Numbered from the stretch's first letter, positions 53,966 through 63,034 are shown. The stretch is 64,000 nt of DNA from JAWKWH01 sp963669455 (GCA_963669455.1 OY770026.1:2232001-2296000); one strand, 5' to 3'. Notes: generated from the sequence alone by a model not told the origin. Program-made: numbers and translations.

Positions 53966-54420
53966 GCGGTTCCACAATCATAGACCTCAAACCCATCTTT
54001 CAGCTTCACGCGCTTCGGAATTCGGGTGCCCGCGTCAATCGCAAACCAAAGAAGCGGCTTGCGCCGTTATCGGTTCGTCTGTCTGCCGGGCAACGCGCCC
54101 AATTGGAGCAAGACGCCGTTGGCATGTCCTTGAATGCATATGTGCTAAGCCGCCTGTTTGATGATCCCCAAAACGCAAAACCGAAACGCCAACGCCGACC
54201 ACCAACCAAACGCGACAAGGCGATTGCGCGGGCATTGCGGCAGTTATCGCAATCGGGATTGGCTGCGTATCTGGCAAATCAGATTGCCGCCTATGAAAAT
54301 GGCCACCTGCCGCTTTCCGAGGGGGAGGAACTGCAATTACGTGAAGCCTATGCAGCCTGCCGTAGTCTACGGAATGATCTTATCGAGGCTCAGGGACTTC
54401 GAATTTGCGGTGAGCCATGA
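53962..54420 (+). CDS. MobC-like relaxosome accessory protein
   Basis: 152 residues, basic N-terminus, then a ribbon-helix-helix-like stretch (LSVRLSAGQRAQLEQDAVGMSLNAYVLSRLF) typical of plasmid mobilization accessory proteins that help the relaxase bind oriT. The C-terminal half is helical. The start overlaps the small ORF and the stop overlaps the relaxase gene (ATGA), so all three are coupled. Assignment is by pattern and context. Confidence 0.7.
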   Translation: MSGSTIIDLKPIFQLHALRNSGARVNRKPKKRLAPLSVRLSAGQRAQLEQDAVGMSLNAYVLSRLFDDPQNAKPKRQRRPPTKRDKAIARALRQLSQSGLAAYLANQIAAYENGHLPLSEGEELQLREAYAACRSLRNDLIEAQGLRICGEP

Positions 54421-57134
54421 TCCTTGTTGGCAATTCCCGCGGAAACTACAAGGACGCCGCCCGGCACTTTCTCAATCGCGAAGACAATGAGCAGGTGATT
54501 GTCCACCAGCTTAGCGGCTTCGTCGGTGATGATCTCTATTCGGCTTTGCAGGAATCCTATGTGATCTCGCTTGGAACCAAGGCCAAGCAGCATATGTATT
54601 CGCTCTCATTGAATCCGCCTAAAGGCGCGGATGTTTCAGACGCGGAGTTCATTGCAACGATAGACCGGGCGGAAAAACGCCTTGGCCTGACAGGCCAGCC
54701 AAGGGCTGTCGTTTTTCATTACAAGCGCGGCGATGACGGTGAACTGCGCAAACATGCGCATAGCGTGTGGTGCAAAATTGATTGCACCACGATGACAGCT
54801 ATCGATATCAAAATGGATCATATCAGACTGAATACACTCAGCCGCGAATTGTTTTTGGAAAACGGTTGGACGCTGCCAAAAGGTTTTGTGAACAAGAAAA
54901 CCCGCGATCCGCTGAACTTCACGCATGCGGAATATCAGCAAGGCAAACGGGCGGGAAAGGCGATCCGGGATATCAAGCAGATATTTCAGGCCGCTTGGCC
55001 GCGTTCGGATTCAAAAGAAGCCTTCGCCGCTGCGCTCAAGGAACATGGGTATATTCTGGCGCGCGGTGATCGGCGGGCATTTGTCGCCGTCGATAGCCAA
55101 GGCGAAATCTACGCAATCGCCCGCTATGCCGGGATCAAGACAAGGGAGGTTTTTGAGCGGTTTGGGGAGCCCGAGAATTTACCTTTTGTCGGTCAGGCCG
55201 AAGAAATTGCCGCAAAACTCAATCCCAAGCAGCAAGCAGGACAGGCCCAAAATCCTGATGTAGAGCGGATCAAAAACGATCCGGTGCATCTTCTTGATGT
55301 GATCACCGGGCGTGAAAGCACCTTCACAAAGCACGATATCGCCAAAACGCTGAGCGCGTATATTTCCGATCCGCAGGACTATCAAAACGCCTATCAGACA
55401 ATATTGTCCTCGTCTGCGCTGGCTGAGCTTGCCCCCGACAACCCTGAGACAAAAACCAAAGCGCGGTATTCAACGCGGGAGATGATCGAACTCGAACGCA
55501 GGCTGTTGAATGACACAAATACAATGGCGGCTGGCGGGTCGTTTGCCGCTCCCAAACAAACGCTACAGCAAGCGGTCAACGATACGTCCGATAGACTTCA
55601 ACAAGATTCGGGCGTTGATCTCAGCCGCGAGCAACGCGCTGCCATTCATCACATCACAGGCCGTGAACAGCTTTCCTGCGTCATTGGCGCGGCGGGCGCA
55701 GGGAAAAGCACAATTCTTTCCGCCGCAAGACAGGCATGGGAAACCTCGGGCCGCCGGGTTTTTGGCGCTGCGCTGGCCGGAAAGGCGGCCAAAGGTCTGG
55801 AACAATCATCCGGTATCCAGTCCCGCACTTTGGCGTCCTTTGAATTGTCTTGGCAAAACGGCACCAACACGCTGCAAAAGGGCGACGTTCTGGTCATTGA
55901 CGAAGCGGGCATGATCGGATCAAAGCAAATGTCGCGCTTTATCAGTGAAGTTAAGGACAAGGGCGCAAAAATCGTTCTTGTCGGCGATGCCGAACAATTA
56001 CAGCCCATAGAAGCAGGCGCGCCATTTCGGGCAATCACGGAAGCGGTAAGCCCTGCCACGCTGCATGAGGTGCATAGGCAGCGCGAGAACTGGCAGCAAC
56101 AGGCATCGAAGGATTTTGCGCTCGGCAATACCGCGAAGGCACTGGGAGCTTACAGGGACCGCGATTGCATTGATGTTTCAAAAACCGCCGATGAGGCGGT
56201 TGAAAATCTGGTCACGGATTATATGCGCGATTTACGGCGATCAGATGCGCGAGCCTCCCAAATCGCTCTGGCGCACCGCAAAGCCGATGTGAAGTCGATT
56301 AACAGGTCCATTCGCGGGGCTAGAAAAGAGGCGGGCGAATTGGCTGACGCTCACACATTCAAGACCGCGCATGGACGCCGGGAATTTGCGGCGGGTGACA
56401 GATTGCTCTTTACCCGCAATGACCGCGCTCTCGGCGTCAAAAACGGAATGCTCGGCACCGTCACCAAGACGGGCGAAAACAAGCTGTCGATTGAACTGGA
56501 CGATAAATCAGAAACCGGAAAGCCAAACATCCGAACCATATCGCTGGAGCAATATTCGGATTTCGATCACGGCTATGCCACCACCATTCATAAAAGCCAA
56601 GGCGCGACTGTTGACCGGGCCTATGTGCTGGCCTCCCGTACCATGGACAGGCACCTTACCTATGTCGCCATGACCCGCCACCGCGAGCGGGTTAAGCTCT
56701 ATACAGACCGCGAGGAATTCAAGACCTATTCCGGTATGGCAAATTCGATGAGCCGTGCCAGACCCAAACAGATGAGTACGGATTTTGAACGCCGGACCGA
56801 TGAGTCTGTAAACGCGCAAAAAATCTCAAATGACGGGAACAGGAAAACGCCATTTAGCCGCATTTGGGACCGCTTCACGGGCGAGCGTGCGGAAACCGGA
56901 ACCGGAACTCCGGCTTTTGATAAAAACGTTATCAGGTTACTGCAAAAAGAAAGGCTTGAGCGGCACATGCAGCGGGTAAAGATTGAGCAGCAGGCAAGGC
57001 CCGTTCAAACCTCACGAGAACGCGTCAAGCAATCCGTGGCACAAAAGCCCTTGCAGGAAACGTCACGCGATCACGATCATGATGACCGCCGTCAATCCGG
57101 GCGCGATCACGACAACCCAAGCTTCGAAATGTAG
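54417..57134 (+). CDS. Relaxase/mobilization nuclease fused to a TraA-type helicase
   Basis: 905 residues. The N-terminal relaxase domain shows LARHFLNREDNEQVIVHQLSGF-like KDAARHFLNREDNE, SLSLNPPKG, and the metal-binding HYKRGDDGELRKHAHSVW (His 101, 113, 115). A RecD/TraA-like helicase follows: Walker A GAAGAGKST (residues 424-432), VLVIDEAGMIG, VLVGDAEQLQPIEAG, and the UvrD_C_2 end HGYATTIHKSQGATVDRAYVL. So nicking and unwinding are in one protein. Its stop is two bases from the convergent minus-strand operon. Confidence 0.88.
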   Translation: MILVGNSRGNYKDAARHFLNREDNEQVIVHQLSGFVGDDLYSALQESYVISLGTKAKQHMYSLSLNPPKGADVSDAEFIATIDRAEKRLGLTGQPRAVVFHYKRGDDGELRKHAHSVWCKIDCTTMTAIDIKMDHIRLNTLSRELFLENGWTLPKGFVNKKTRDPLNFTHAEYQQGKRAGKAIRDIKQIFQAAWPRSDSKEAFAAALKEHGYILARGDRRAFVAVDSQGEIYAIARYAGIKTREVFERFGEPENLPFVGQAEEIAAKLNPKQQAGQAQNPDVERIKNDPVHLLDVITGRESTFTKHDIAKTLSAYISDPQDYQNAYQTILSSSALAELAPDNPETKTKARYSTREMIELERRLLNDTNTMAAGGSFAAPKQTLQQAVNDTSDRLQQDSGVDLSREQRAAIHHITGREQLSCVIGAAGAGKSTILSAARQAWETSGRRVFGAALAGKAAKGLEQSSGIQSRTLASFELSWQNGTNTLQKGDVLVIDEAGMIGSKQMSRFISEVKDKGAKIVLVGDAEQLQPIEAGAPFRAITEAVSPATLHEVHRQRENWQQQASKDFALGNTAKALGAYRDRDCIDVSKTADEAVENLVTDYMRDLRRSDARASQIALAHRKADVKSINRSIRGARKEAGELADAHTFKTAHGRREFAAGDRLLFTRNDRALGVKNGMLGTVTKTGENKLSIELDDKSETGKPNIRTISLEQYSDFDHGYATTIHKSQGATVDRAYVLASRTMDRHLTYVAMTRHRERVKLYTDREEFKTYSGMANSMSRARPKQMSTDFERRTDESVNAQKISNDGNRKTPFSRIWDRFTGERAETGTGTPAFDKNVIRLLQKERLERHMQRVKIEQQARPVQTSRERVKQSVAQKPLQETSRDHDHDDRRQSGRDHDNPSFEM

Positions 57135-57136
57135 TG

Positions 57137-57541
57137 CTATCCGTGCCCCATGCCGCTGCCGTGTGCGAATTGGTGGCTGATGTCTTGGTCTTTTTGCTGT
57201 GAGTGATCCGCGACAGGTTCTTGCGCAGGTTTCATGCTCGGCGGTTCGGGAATTTGCGCCGTCTCCGTTTCCTGTTGATTCGATTGCCCCTGACCAAAGC
57301 TGTCGATGCGTTGGCTCACGAGGTCTTGCGTATCCGCGATGGCTTTTTGCACGCGCTCTTGCTGTGCTTCCCTGACGGTCTGCTCAGGGTTGGCTTCGCC
57401 GTTCCCCGATTGCTCGCGGATAAGCGCCTCCTTGTTTTGCGCATACCAAACATTGAGGTCGGTGCGCGTCTGGTGGCTTTGGGTGACAATATCATTGATG
57501 TCGGATTTCAGTTGCTCCAACGGGCTAACGGTCTCATTCAT
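57137..57541 (-). CDS. Possible internally initiated 134-aa product
   Basis: In frame with the 280-residue gene. ATG 57541 is preceded by AAGGAGGAAGCC, the best ribosome site in this operon; the upstream start at 57979 has a weaker one. The product would be a free C-terminal domain. Nested in-frame starts of this sort occur in conjugation proteins that need a separate subunit. Whether it is made cannot be seen from sequence. Confidence 0.4.
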   Translation of the reverse strand: MNETVSPLEQLKSDINDIVTQSHQTRTDLNVWYAQNKEALIREQSGNGEANPEQTVREAQQERVQKAIADTQDLVSQRIDSFGQGQSNQQETETAQIPEPPSMKPAQEPVADHSQQKDQDISHQFAHGSGMGHG

Positions 57542-57979
57542 GGCTTCCTCCTTATGGTTTCCACGGACAGAATTTGCGATCTCCTCGCGCTCAGAAGTCC
57601 TAAAATCCTCAATCTGGCTGATATAGCTTTGGTCTTTGTGACCAATGCGCGTCCGCGCCTGCTCGTAAATCGTGCGGGGGTCAAAGGGACCACCACGCCC
57701 ATCATCCGCCCATGAGGGTGGCCGGGGCGTTTGATTGATAATCATACGCTCGTCAATAATAGCCAGTGTTTCGGAGGCTATACGGTATTGTCTGGTGTCA
57801 ATGGCCGCCGTCTCAAACTTCGCCTTCTCCACGTCCAGAGCGCGGTCCAGTGCGGTGATTTTTTCCATTGCCGCCGGATCAATGCAGGCTTTCATGAATA
57901 TGCGCGGATTGGCCTGCACAAAGGCGTCTGCCGCCTCGTATTTCAGGTCGTAGCGGAAGCCTTCATCATAGGCATACAT
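57137..57979 (-). CDS. Accessory protein of the mobilization module, with internal start
   Basis: 280 residues, no family recognised. N-terminal region about 1-145 includes a Lys/Glu-rich helical segment; C-terminal region about 147-280 is Gln-rich with a coiled-coil-like stretch and a disordered tail. A perfect Shine-Dalgarno, AAGGAGG, sits six bases before ATG 57541 (residue 147), so a shorter 134-residue product, MNETVSPLEQLKSDINDIV onward, could be made from the same frame. Last gene of the minus-strand operon. Confidence 0.65.
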   Translation of the reverse strand: MYAYDEGFRYDLKYEAADAFVQANPRIFMKACIDPAAMEKITALDRALDVEKAKFETAAIDTRQYRIASETLAIIDERMIINQTPRPPSWADDGRGGPFDPRTIYEQARTRIGHKDQSYISQIEDFRTSEREEIANSVRGNHKEEAMNETVSPLEQLKSDINDIVTQSHQTRTDLNVWYAQNKEALIREQSGNGEANPEQTVREAQQERVQKAIADTQDLVSQRIDSFGQGQSNQQETETAQIPEPPSMKPAQEPVADHSQQKDQDISHQFAHGSGMGHG

Positions 57980-57997
57980 GTTTTCAACCTCGCGGTT

Positions 57998-59494
57998 TCA
58001 AAACGGCAGCAGCGATATGGGCGCAAAAATTTCCATGCCCGCGATGATGATCAGCAGGATCGGCACCCACAGAAAGCTGAACGGCGTCAAAAACGGTTCA
58101 TCTTCGACGGTGTGAGCATTGCTCTGTCCAACATCATCCGCATCGGGCAGGTCCACAAATTCAGGGGCTTTCCCGCGCTCGTATTTGAGCCGGATTGCAA
58201 TATCATCACTGAACAGCGGGTCCTTGTTTTCGATGGGATTGAATGACACCAAATCCCTGTGCGGGAGAATCTGGCCATAATTCACCTTTTCCAAAATAGT
58301 TTTGGGCTGCTTTACGTCTTTTCCCTTGGCATTGGACACAAAAACAAATTGCTTGTTTCTCGGTATTTCAGCGATCTGGGCAGGCGTGAGAACCTCTCTT
58401 ACGCGCCTGTCGATATTGACCGAGCCTGCGCCTGCCCGCTGCGAAGTCCCTTGCGAGGTCACGGCCTCGGTTGTCTGGCCGAACCGCTTGGAGACTTTTC
58501 CCTGCGTGTCATCATCGGAGCGGGAAATACTACCGATGATTTCAACATCAATTTGGGAATCGAGCGTCTTAAGGCCGTCTTCGCCTGCTTTAAGGGCAAA
58601 CTGATCAGGGTACTGGAAAATCATGTCCATCTTGATGTTCAAGCCGCGCATGGTGGTCAATTCACGCTCGATACCCTTGGGCAGTGACGCGCCCGCTTCT
58701 TCGGCCATGATGTAGATGGTGCGTCCCGGTGTGAGCTTTGCCATCTCGAAAATTGCGCGCACAAACTGCTCGTGAAACCCTTCATAGGCGTCCTTGAAGG
58801 CAAGCGGCGTGGCTATCGTCATAAAGCAGGGTTCTTGCCGCAAGACGCTCAAGGGAATGCTGTCTTTGGCACCGTAATTCGCCAGATGCGAAGCGTTATT
58901 ATACAAGGTGGTGTGCCTCTCGGCTCCCGCCCGAAACTCCTCGAAATAGCGTTCCAAACCTTTGGTTTGGGCTTTGCTGAGCAAGGTTCGGGCTTTAGCA
59001 ATGGCATAACCCTCTATTTTGTTGCGGACGGTTTTGCCCCGTTTCGGCCTTGCAGCAACGCCCTTGATCGTATCTTCAAAAGCCTTGGGATCGGAGATCA
59101 TCTCCCACAGGCCGGATGGATAAGGAATCCAGCGATCAACAATGTCCGAGAGGATATGAATCTGCGGAATTGACTTGTAGCCGTCGAGAAAGAACATCGC
59201 GGCTTCGGTATCAAGTCGCGGCGGCTCGGGAATAAGTGAGTCCACCGCATTGCCCACCATGGGAACAACCGAACGCTGGTGGGAGAGATTTTCCGACCAA
59301 AAGGCATCATGATAATGGTGCCAGAAATTCACGTTTGAATTGGGCACGATCTTGGAAAACCGCCCGGTCGGATTGATGTGCAGGCATTTCATTCCAACCT
59401 CGCGCATCGCCGGAGCCAGCATGGGTCCAAGTTCTTCCTTGACGTCCATCGCAACGATGCTGGGGCGCGTATCATTGATATCGATCATCGTCAT
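57998..59494 (-). CDS. Split type IV coupling protein, Walker B half
   Basis: 498 residues, the C-terminal part of a VirD4/TraG-like ATPase. PSIVAMDVKEELGPMLAP and LHINPTGRF match the part that normally follows Walker A, and TIYIMAEEAGASLPKG is the Walker B region. ATG 59494 is chosen because GGGGAG lies seven bases before it inside the upstream gene; the two frames then overlap by 23 bases. It ends with a hydrophobic segment (FLWVPILLIIIAGMEIFAP), an unusual C-terminal membrane helix for this family. Walker A is encoded by the preceding ORF. Confidence 0.8.
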   Translation of the reverse strand: MTMIDINDTRPSIVAMDVKEELGPMLAPAMREVGMKCLHINPTGRFSKIVPNSNVNFWHHYHDAFWSENLSHQRSVVPMVGNAVDSLIPEPPRLDTEAAMFFLDGYKSIPQIHILSDIVDRWIPYPSGLWEMISDPKAFEDTIKGVAARPKRGKTVRNKIEGYAIAKARTLLSKAQTKGLERYFEEFRAGAERHTTLYNNASHLANYGAKDSIPLSVLRQEPCFMTIATPLAFKDAYEGFHEQFVRAIFEMAKLTPGRTIYIMAEEAGASLPKGIERELTTMRGLNIKMDMIFQYPDQFALKAGEDGLKTLDSQIDVEIIGSISRSDDDTQGKVSKRFGQTTEAVTSQGTSQRAGAGSVNIDRRVREVLTPAQIAEIPRNKQFVFVSNAKGKDVKQPKTILEKVNYGQILPHRDLVSFNPIENKDPLFSDDIAIRLKYERGKAPEFVDLPDADDVGQSNAHTVEDEPFLTPFSFLWVPILLIIIAGMEIFAPISLLPF

Positions 59495-60170
59495 GGAAAA
59501 GCTCCCCTTCGATTGCAAACGGGTCAATCGGTGCGGTTTGCGCCGCATCAAAGGCTGCAAGTTCCGCTTCGTCGATGGCGTCTTCCCAATCCTCGCCGTC
59601 CTCGGTTTCAATTTCGGTGAATTGGTGGTCGTGGTCGCTGGTGAAATGGGCGACCGTATTTGCCATATGCAGGAGGTTCGGAATCACAAATCCGATGGTC
59701 TTTTGCGATCCCTGCATGCCCGAATATTTGCAGAACGTGGTGCCTTGGGGTGTATTGATCGGCACACCCTCCAGCGTGCCGATGATCCGTTCATTGGCAT
59801 TACCGATCATGCCCGCCGCTTTAAGCTCGGCCAGACCTGAAATACCGGAATCCGCGCCTTGGACTGTTTTGCTTTTGTCGTTGGCATCCACAAATGAGCA
59901 GCGTTGGGTATAGTCATCGAGATAATACTCATATGCACGCCAGGCGTATTGGAAGGCGCAATAGGACAAAACCACCACCCCGGAGGCCTGCGCCCAATAG
60001 ATGATTGAGAGCCAGTGGTTCGGCCAGAATTTGAGCGCAAGGAGGATGCATATGCTCGCTGCAAGAGCGTTCACGTTCCCGGCAAAGGAGACAATGCGCG
60101 TGACTTTCTGATCGGCTTTGTTTTCGGCTTTGCGGAACCATGGCGAGGGCAGATGCGGGGGAATTCTCAT
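59472..60170 (-). CDS. Split type IV coupling protein, membrane and Walker A half
   Basis: 232 residues: two N-terminal membrane segments (about 28-48 and 56-76), then TPQGTTFCKYSGMQGSQKT and FVIPNLL (residues 140-167), the VirD4-type nucleotide-binding loop with a non-canonical GMQGSQKT in place of G-x-x-G-x-G-K. An acidic tail of about 50 residues (EIETEDGEDWEDAIDEAEL) follows instead of the usual continuation, and the next gene supplies it in another frame. The start lies four bases into the protease gene's 3' end. Confidence 0.75.
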   Translation of the reverse strand: MRIPPHLPSPWFRKAENKADQKVTRIVSFAGNVNALAASICILLALKFWPNHWLSIIYWAQASGVVVLSYCAFQYAWRAYEYYLDDYTQRCSFVDANDKSKTVQGADSGISGLAELKAAGMIGNANERIIGTLEGVPINTPQGTTFCKYSGMQGSQKTIGFVIPNLLHMANTVAHFTSDHDHQFTEIETEDGEDWEDAIDEAELAAFDAAQTAPIDPFAIEGELFHDDDRYQ

Positions 60171-61438
60171 GACGCTCCCCCTTCTTCCGCCTCATTCCAT
60201 TTCGCAAAATATCCTTCCAGATTTTGGGCGTATTCCCCTTTGATCCTTGGATAGATACCGAGCTTGTCATGGGTTCGGTGTCCGTAGAGGGTTGCGATGA
60301 TTTGATAGGATTTGCCGCGATCAAGCGAGACCAGCAACGGGCCTCCGCTGGCACCGCCGAATGCATCGGCGCCTTCAATGAGGTAGCGCATCGCGCCATC
60401 GCTGCTGCTAATGTTGCTGTGTTTTTTTGAGAACCGGGCAAATACCCCAAAAACCGTATATTGACGGTCCCGCAACTTGGCTCTTTCCCAAGCTTCGGGA
60501 AATTCCCGGTGCCGCCTCGCGTCGGTGAACTCCTGAACGCTGAGCGCCAGCAGCGGATGGCTACGCTCTTTTAATTCCCGCGCTGCTTCATCCGTCAATG
60601 TGAGCGCCTGAAACGGCTCGGCGGCATCGCAGACTGATGTATCCAGCTTTAGGAACGCGTAGTCCAAATCCTGACGCTCTTGGAAACGCCGTGTGCGGAT
60701 ATAGCGCGATGTGCCGGAATACCATTGTTTGCAGATCGGCGAATAGAATCTGAAAACCCTGCCTCTCATCCATGGTTTTGATGAATCAACAAGGCAATGC
60801 GAGGCCGTAACAACAAAATCCCTGCGCCCGACCAATGAGGCCGTGCAGCGGCTTCCCGCAACGCTGATCGCGCCGATGCCGGTCAGTTTGCTGACCAGCA
60901 TCGGATCATTCAAATTATACTCTTTTGAAAGCGCGGAGATGGGGATTCTATCATCATCCGAGGAAAGCGGTGTCAAACCCTGTTGATAGATCACGGGCGG
61001 CTTGATCGGCGTGGCTGTTTCCCTTTTTTCCCGATCCGCTTGACCAACGGCAAACGCTTGGAAATTATCCGTCACCTGCCTGATGACCAGCGCAACAAAG
61101 ATCAGCGCAACGGCAAACGGCGTCCAGCGAATGCAAAACCGCGCACCTTGTCCAACCCTCTGACCGATATTGAGAGGCCGCAAGCGGAACGCGGGATGCG
61201 CTCCCGGTTCGCGATCAGGCTCGGCGGGTTCAGGCGGTGCTTTCGGCTTAAAATCCGGCCCCTGAGCTTCCGGCGCGGATTTCGCCCGCTCTTGTCCGTT
61301 CGCCGCAGGTTTTTGCCTTACGGCCTCCCTGAAAACACGTGCGGCGGTCTTGAACCGATCTGCGCGATTAATGTGTGATTTGGCGGCAAAAGGCTTGGCC
61401 TTGGCAGCGCCAAGACCGGAGGTTCCAAAGAGTTTCAT
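60167..61438 (-). CDS. Membrane-anchored trypsin-like serine protease of the mobilization module
   Basis: 423 residues. A basic Pro-rich cytosolic N-terminus (about 1-100), one membrane segment (about 104-121), then a chymotrypsin-fold domain with the complete triad: His 214 in TASHC, Asp 259 in DLDYAFLKL and Ser 364 in GGASGGPLLV. Cysteines at 198 and 215 could form the usual His-loop disulfide. The catalytic domain would face the periplasm. It overlaps both neighbours by four bases and is therefore a coupled member of the conjugation operon. A protease here is not a standard mobilization gene; role unknown. Confidence 0.83.
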   Translation of the reverse strand: MKLFGTSGLGAAKAKPFAAKSHINRADRFKTAARVFREAVRQKPAANGQERAKSAPEAQGPDFKPKAPPEPAEPDREPGAHPAFRLRPLNIGQRVGQGARFCIRWTPFAVALIFVALVIRQVTDNFQAFAVGQADREKRETATPIKPPVIYQQGLTPLSSDDDRIPISALSKEYNLNDPMLVSKLTGIGAISVAGSRCTASLVGRRDFVVTASHCLVDSSKPWMRGRVFRFYSPICKQWYSGTSRYIRTRRFQERQDLDYAFLKLDTSVCDAAEPFQALTLTDEAARELKERSHPLLALSVQEFTDARRHREFPEAWERAKLRDRQYTVFGVFARFSKKHSNISSSDGAMRYLIEGADAFGGASGGPLLVSLDRGKSYQIIATLYGHRTHDKLGIYPRIKGEYAQNLEGYFAKWNEAEEGGAS

Positions 61439-62907
61439 GGGGTGTCACCCGCAGCGCCGGAATCATGACCGTTTTGATAGCGGGCGGGCTCGTTTTTCCA
61501 GTAATCCTCAATGTCGTCTTCATCATCGGGATCGTCGTGGGTGTCTTCCTGCGCTTCATCGTCTTTGCCGCGCTTCAAACCCGCATAAAAATCCTCGTCC
61601 AGAGGCAGGTTTTCATGACCCTGAACCCCGATATCCACCATGATGCGTTGAAACCTGACCCACCGATGTATTGTCTGCTCGACATCCGAGAGGCTCAAAT
61701 CCACGATGTCGGCTGCACGGGGTGCTCGGTGAAAAGCCAGTTCATTGCGGATAAAGCCCTTGCGCGCCGCCAAATCCCTTTTCTGCGCATGGATCGTCAA
61801 AAATCCGGGCAGTTTCATCAAGAACAGCAATGGCGCGATCAGATCAATGCCTATGGCCAGTATCGTCATCGGCCAGAATTGAAGGGCATTGTCCCATGCA
61901 AGGGTGATCTTGGATGACACCTTTTTTTTCGGCGTTTTGATTTCGGTAAAACCATTGGCCGTCGTGCGGATGTTCTGGGCGATGGTGCTGATCTCAGCGC
62001 GGATAGTCCCAATCGCATCCACCTGAAAGCGCTTTGCGCCATTTGGGACATTGATATTCAGCGCGATTTGATCAGCAATATTTCCGGCAACGGATTTGGG
62101 GCTGATGACTGCGATCTGCGCGATCAATGAAGCCACTTCGGTGCGCGTCTCATCAAACCCTTTTTTTGCGTAATCGCCCGTGCGCTGTGCCTGTTGCCAC
62201 GCCGCAAATTTGCTATCAAGTTGCGATTTGAGCTTGGCAAATTTCTCAAGACCGGAGTCCAGTGCCGCTCGCCGATTTGCGAACAGGTTTTTTGCCTCCA
62301 GCAACGCATTGCTGACATGGCCTTCCCCGGGCTTGCCCGTTAAGCCCCGGCCTTTGATCTCATCATCGAAGCGGGTGTCGAACAATAGTATGTGGCTTTC
62401 AAGGGTATTGCCGAGATTGGTCAGTTGCGATGCGATCTGATTGGTATCGTTGATTGCCTGCGCAAACGCCTCCACCTGTGCGGCCTGATCGACATCGTTT
62501 GATGCATCTACAATGAATCCGGCCAAATTCGTTCCGGTGCTTGGCAGGATCGCAATCGCGCCGCCAATCACAAACAACAAAGCGGCGATTGTAACGCCCA
62601 TTTGAGATTGGGCATCGCGTGTGCGCCGGAACATGAACGTCCAGAAACCGCCGTTCAAAATAGCAGTCGCAAATCCCGCAAGCAGTGCGAAGATCGGCAA
62701 GTATGGCGTCTTGGGTAACAGCGCATAGAACCCCAGGACCGAAAGACACAGTGAAATCGACGCGCTTGTCCAAATAACGGGCAAGACGTGCTGATTGTGT
62801 TTTTCAAGCGCCTCCTCAGACGCATCAATGCTTTGCTGACTGACATTCGCGCCGTCAAACAGGCGGTCGCGCTCAAGCTTGTGTTGAAAACTGATCATTG
62901 CCTTCAT
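61435..62907 (-). CDS. Large membrane protein of the mobilization module
   Basis: 490 residues from ATG 62907. Three or four N-terminal membrane segments (about 42-62, 68-92, 103-125), a long helical soluble domain (about 130-340, coiled-coil-like), another membrane segment (about 345-370) and a charged Asp/Glu-rich C-terminal tail. No family recognised. The alternative start is ATG 62898, and an upstream in-frame ATG at 62967 lacks a ribosome site. It is the first gene of the minus-strand operon and overlaps the protease gene by four bases. Confidence 0.7.
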   Translation of the reverse strand: MKAMISFQHKLERDRLFDGANVSQQSIDASEEALEKHNQHVLPVIWTSASISLCLSVLGFYALLPKTPYLPIFALLAGFATAILNGGFWTFMFRRTRDAQSQMGVTIAALLFVIGGAIAILPSTGTNLAGFIVDASNDVDQAAQVEAFAQAINDTNQIASQLTNLGNTLESHILLFDTRFDDEIKGRGLTGKPGEGHVSNALLEAKNLFANRRAALDSGLEKFAKLKSQLDSKFAAWQQAQRTGDYAKKGFDETRTEVASLIAQIAVISPKSVAGNIADQIALNINVPNGAKRFQVDAIGTIRAEISTIAQNIRTTANGFTEIKTPKKKVSSKITLAWDNALQFWPMTILAIGIDLIAPLLFLMKLPGFLTIHAQKRDLAARKGFIRNELAFHRAPRAADIVDLSLSDVEQTIHRWVRFQRIMVDIGVQGHENLPLDEDFYAGLKRGKDDEAQEDTHDDPDDEDDIEDYWKNEPARYQNGHDSGAAGDTP

Positions 62908-62996
62908 CCCTGTATTTTGAGATAACGGCTGAGATGGCGGCTCGCGCTGCCATGCAGCCGAAATCAAACATCACTGTTTATTTTTGGCGATCTATG

Positions 62997-63034
62997 AAGG
63001 GCGATGTTCGTTGGTAGCGGGATCGCCCTTTTTT
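62997..63034 (+). terminator. Intrinsic terminator, plus strand, antisense to the operon leader
   Basis: AAGGGCGAT (62997-63005) pairs perfectly with ATCGCCCTT (63022-63030), ending in TTTTTT (63029-63034). It would stop plus-strand transcripts, yet no plus-strand gene lies upstream of it here. It may prevent antisense transcription into the minus-strand operon or form a hairpin in that operon's leader. Confidence 0.6.

Noticed and set aside
59472..59611. Longer N-terminus for the Walker B half (start at 59611)
   Set aside because: The extra 39 residues are basic, lack family similarity and lie within the upstream gene; ATG 59494 has a proper GGGGAG site.
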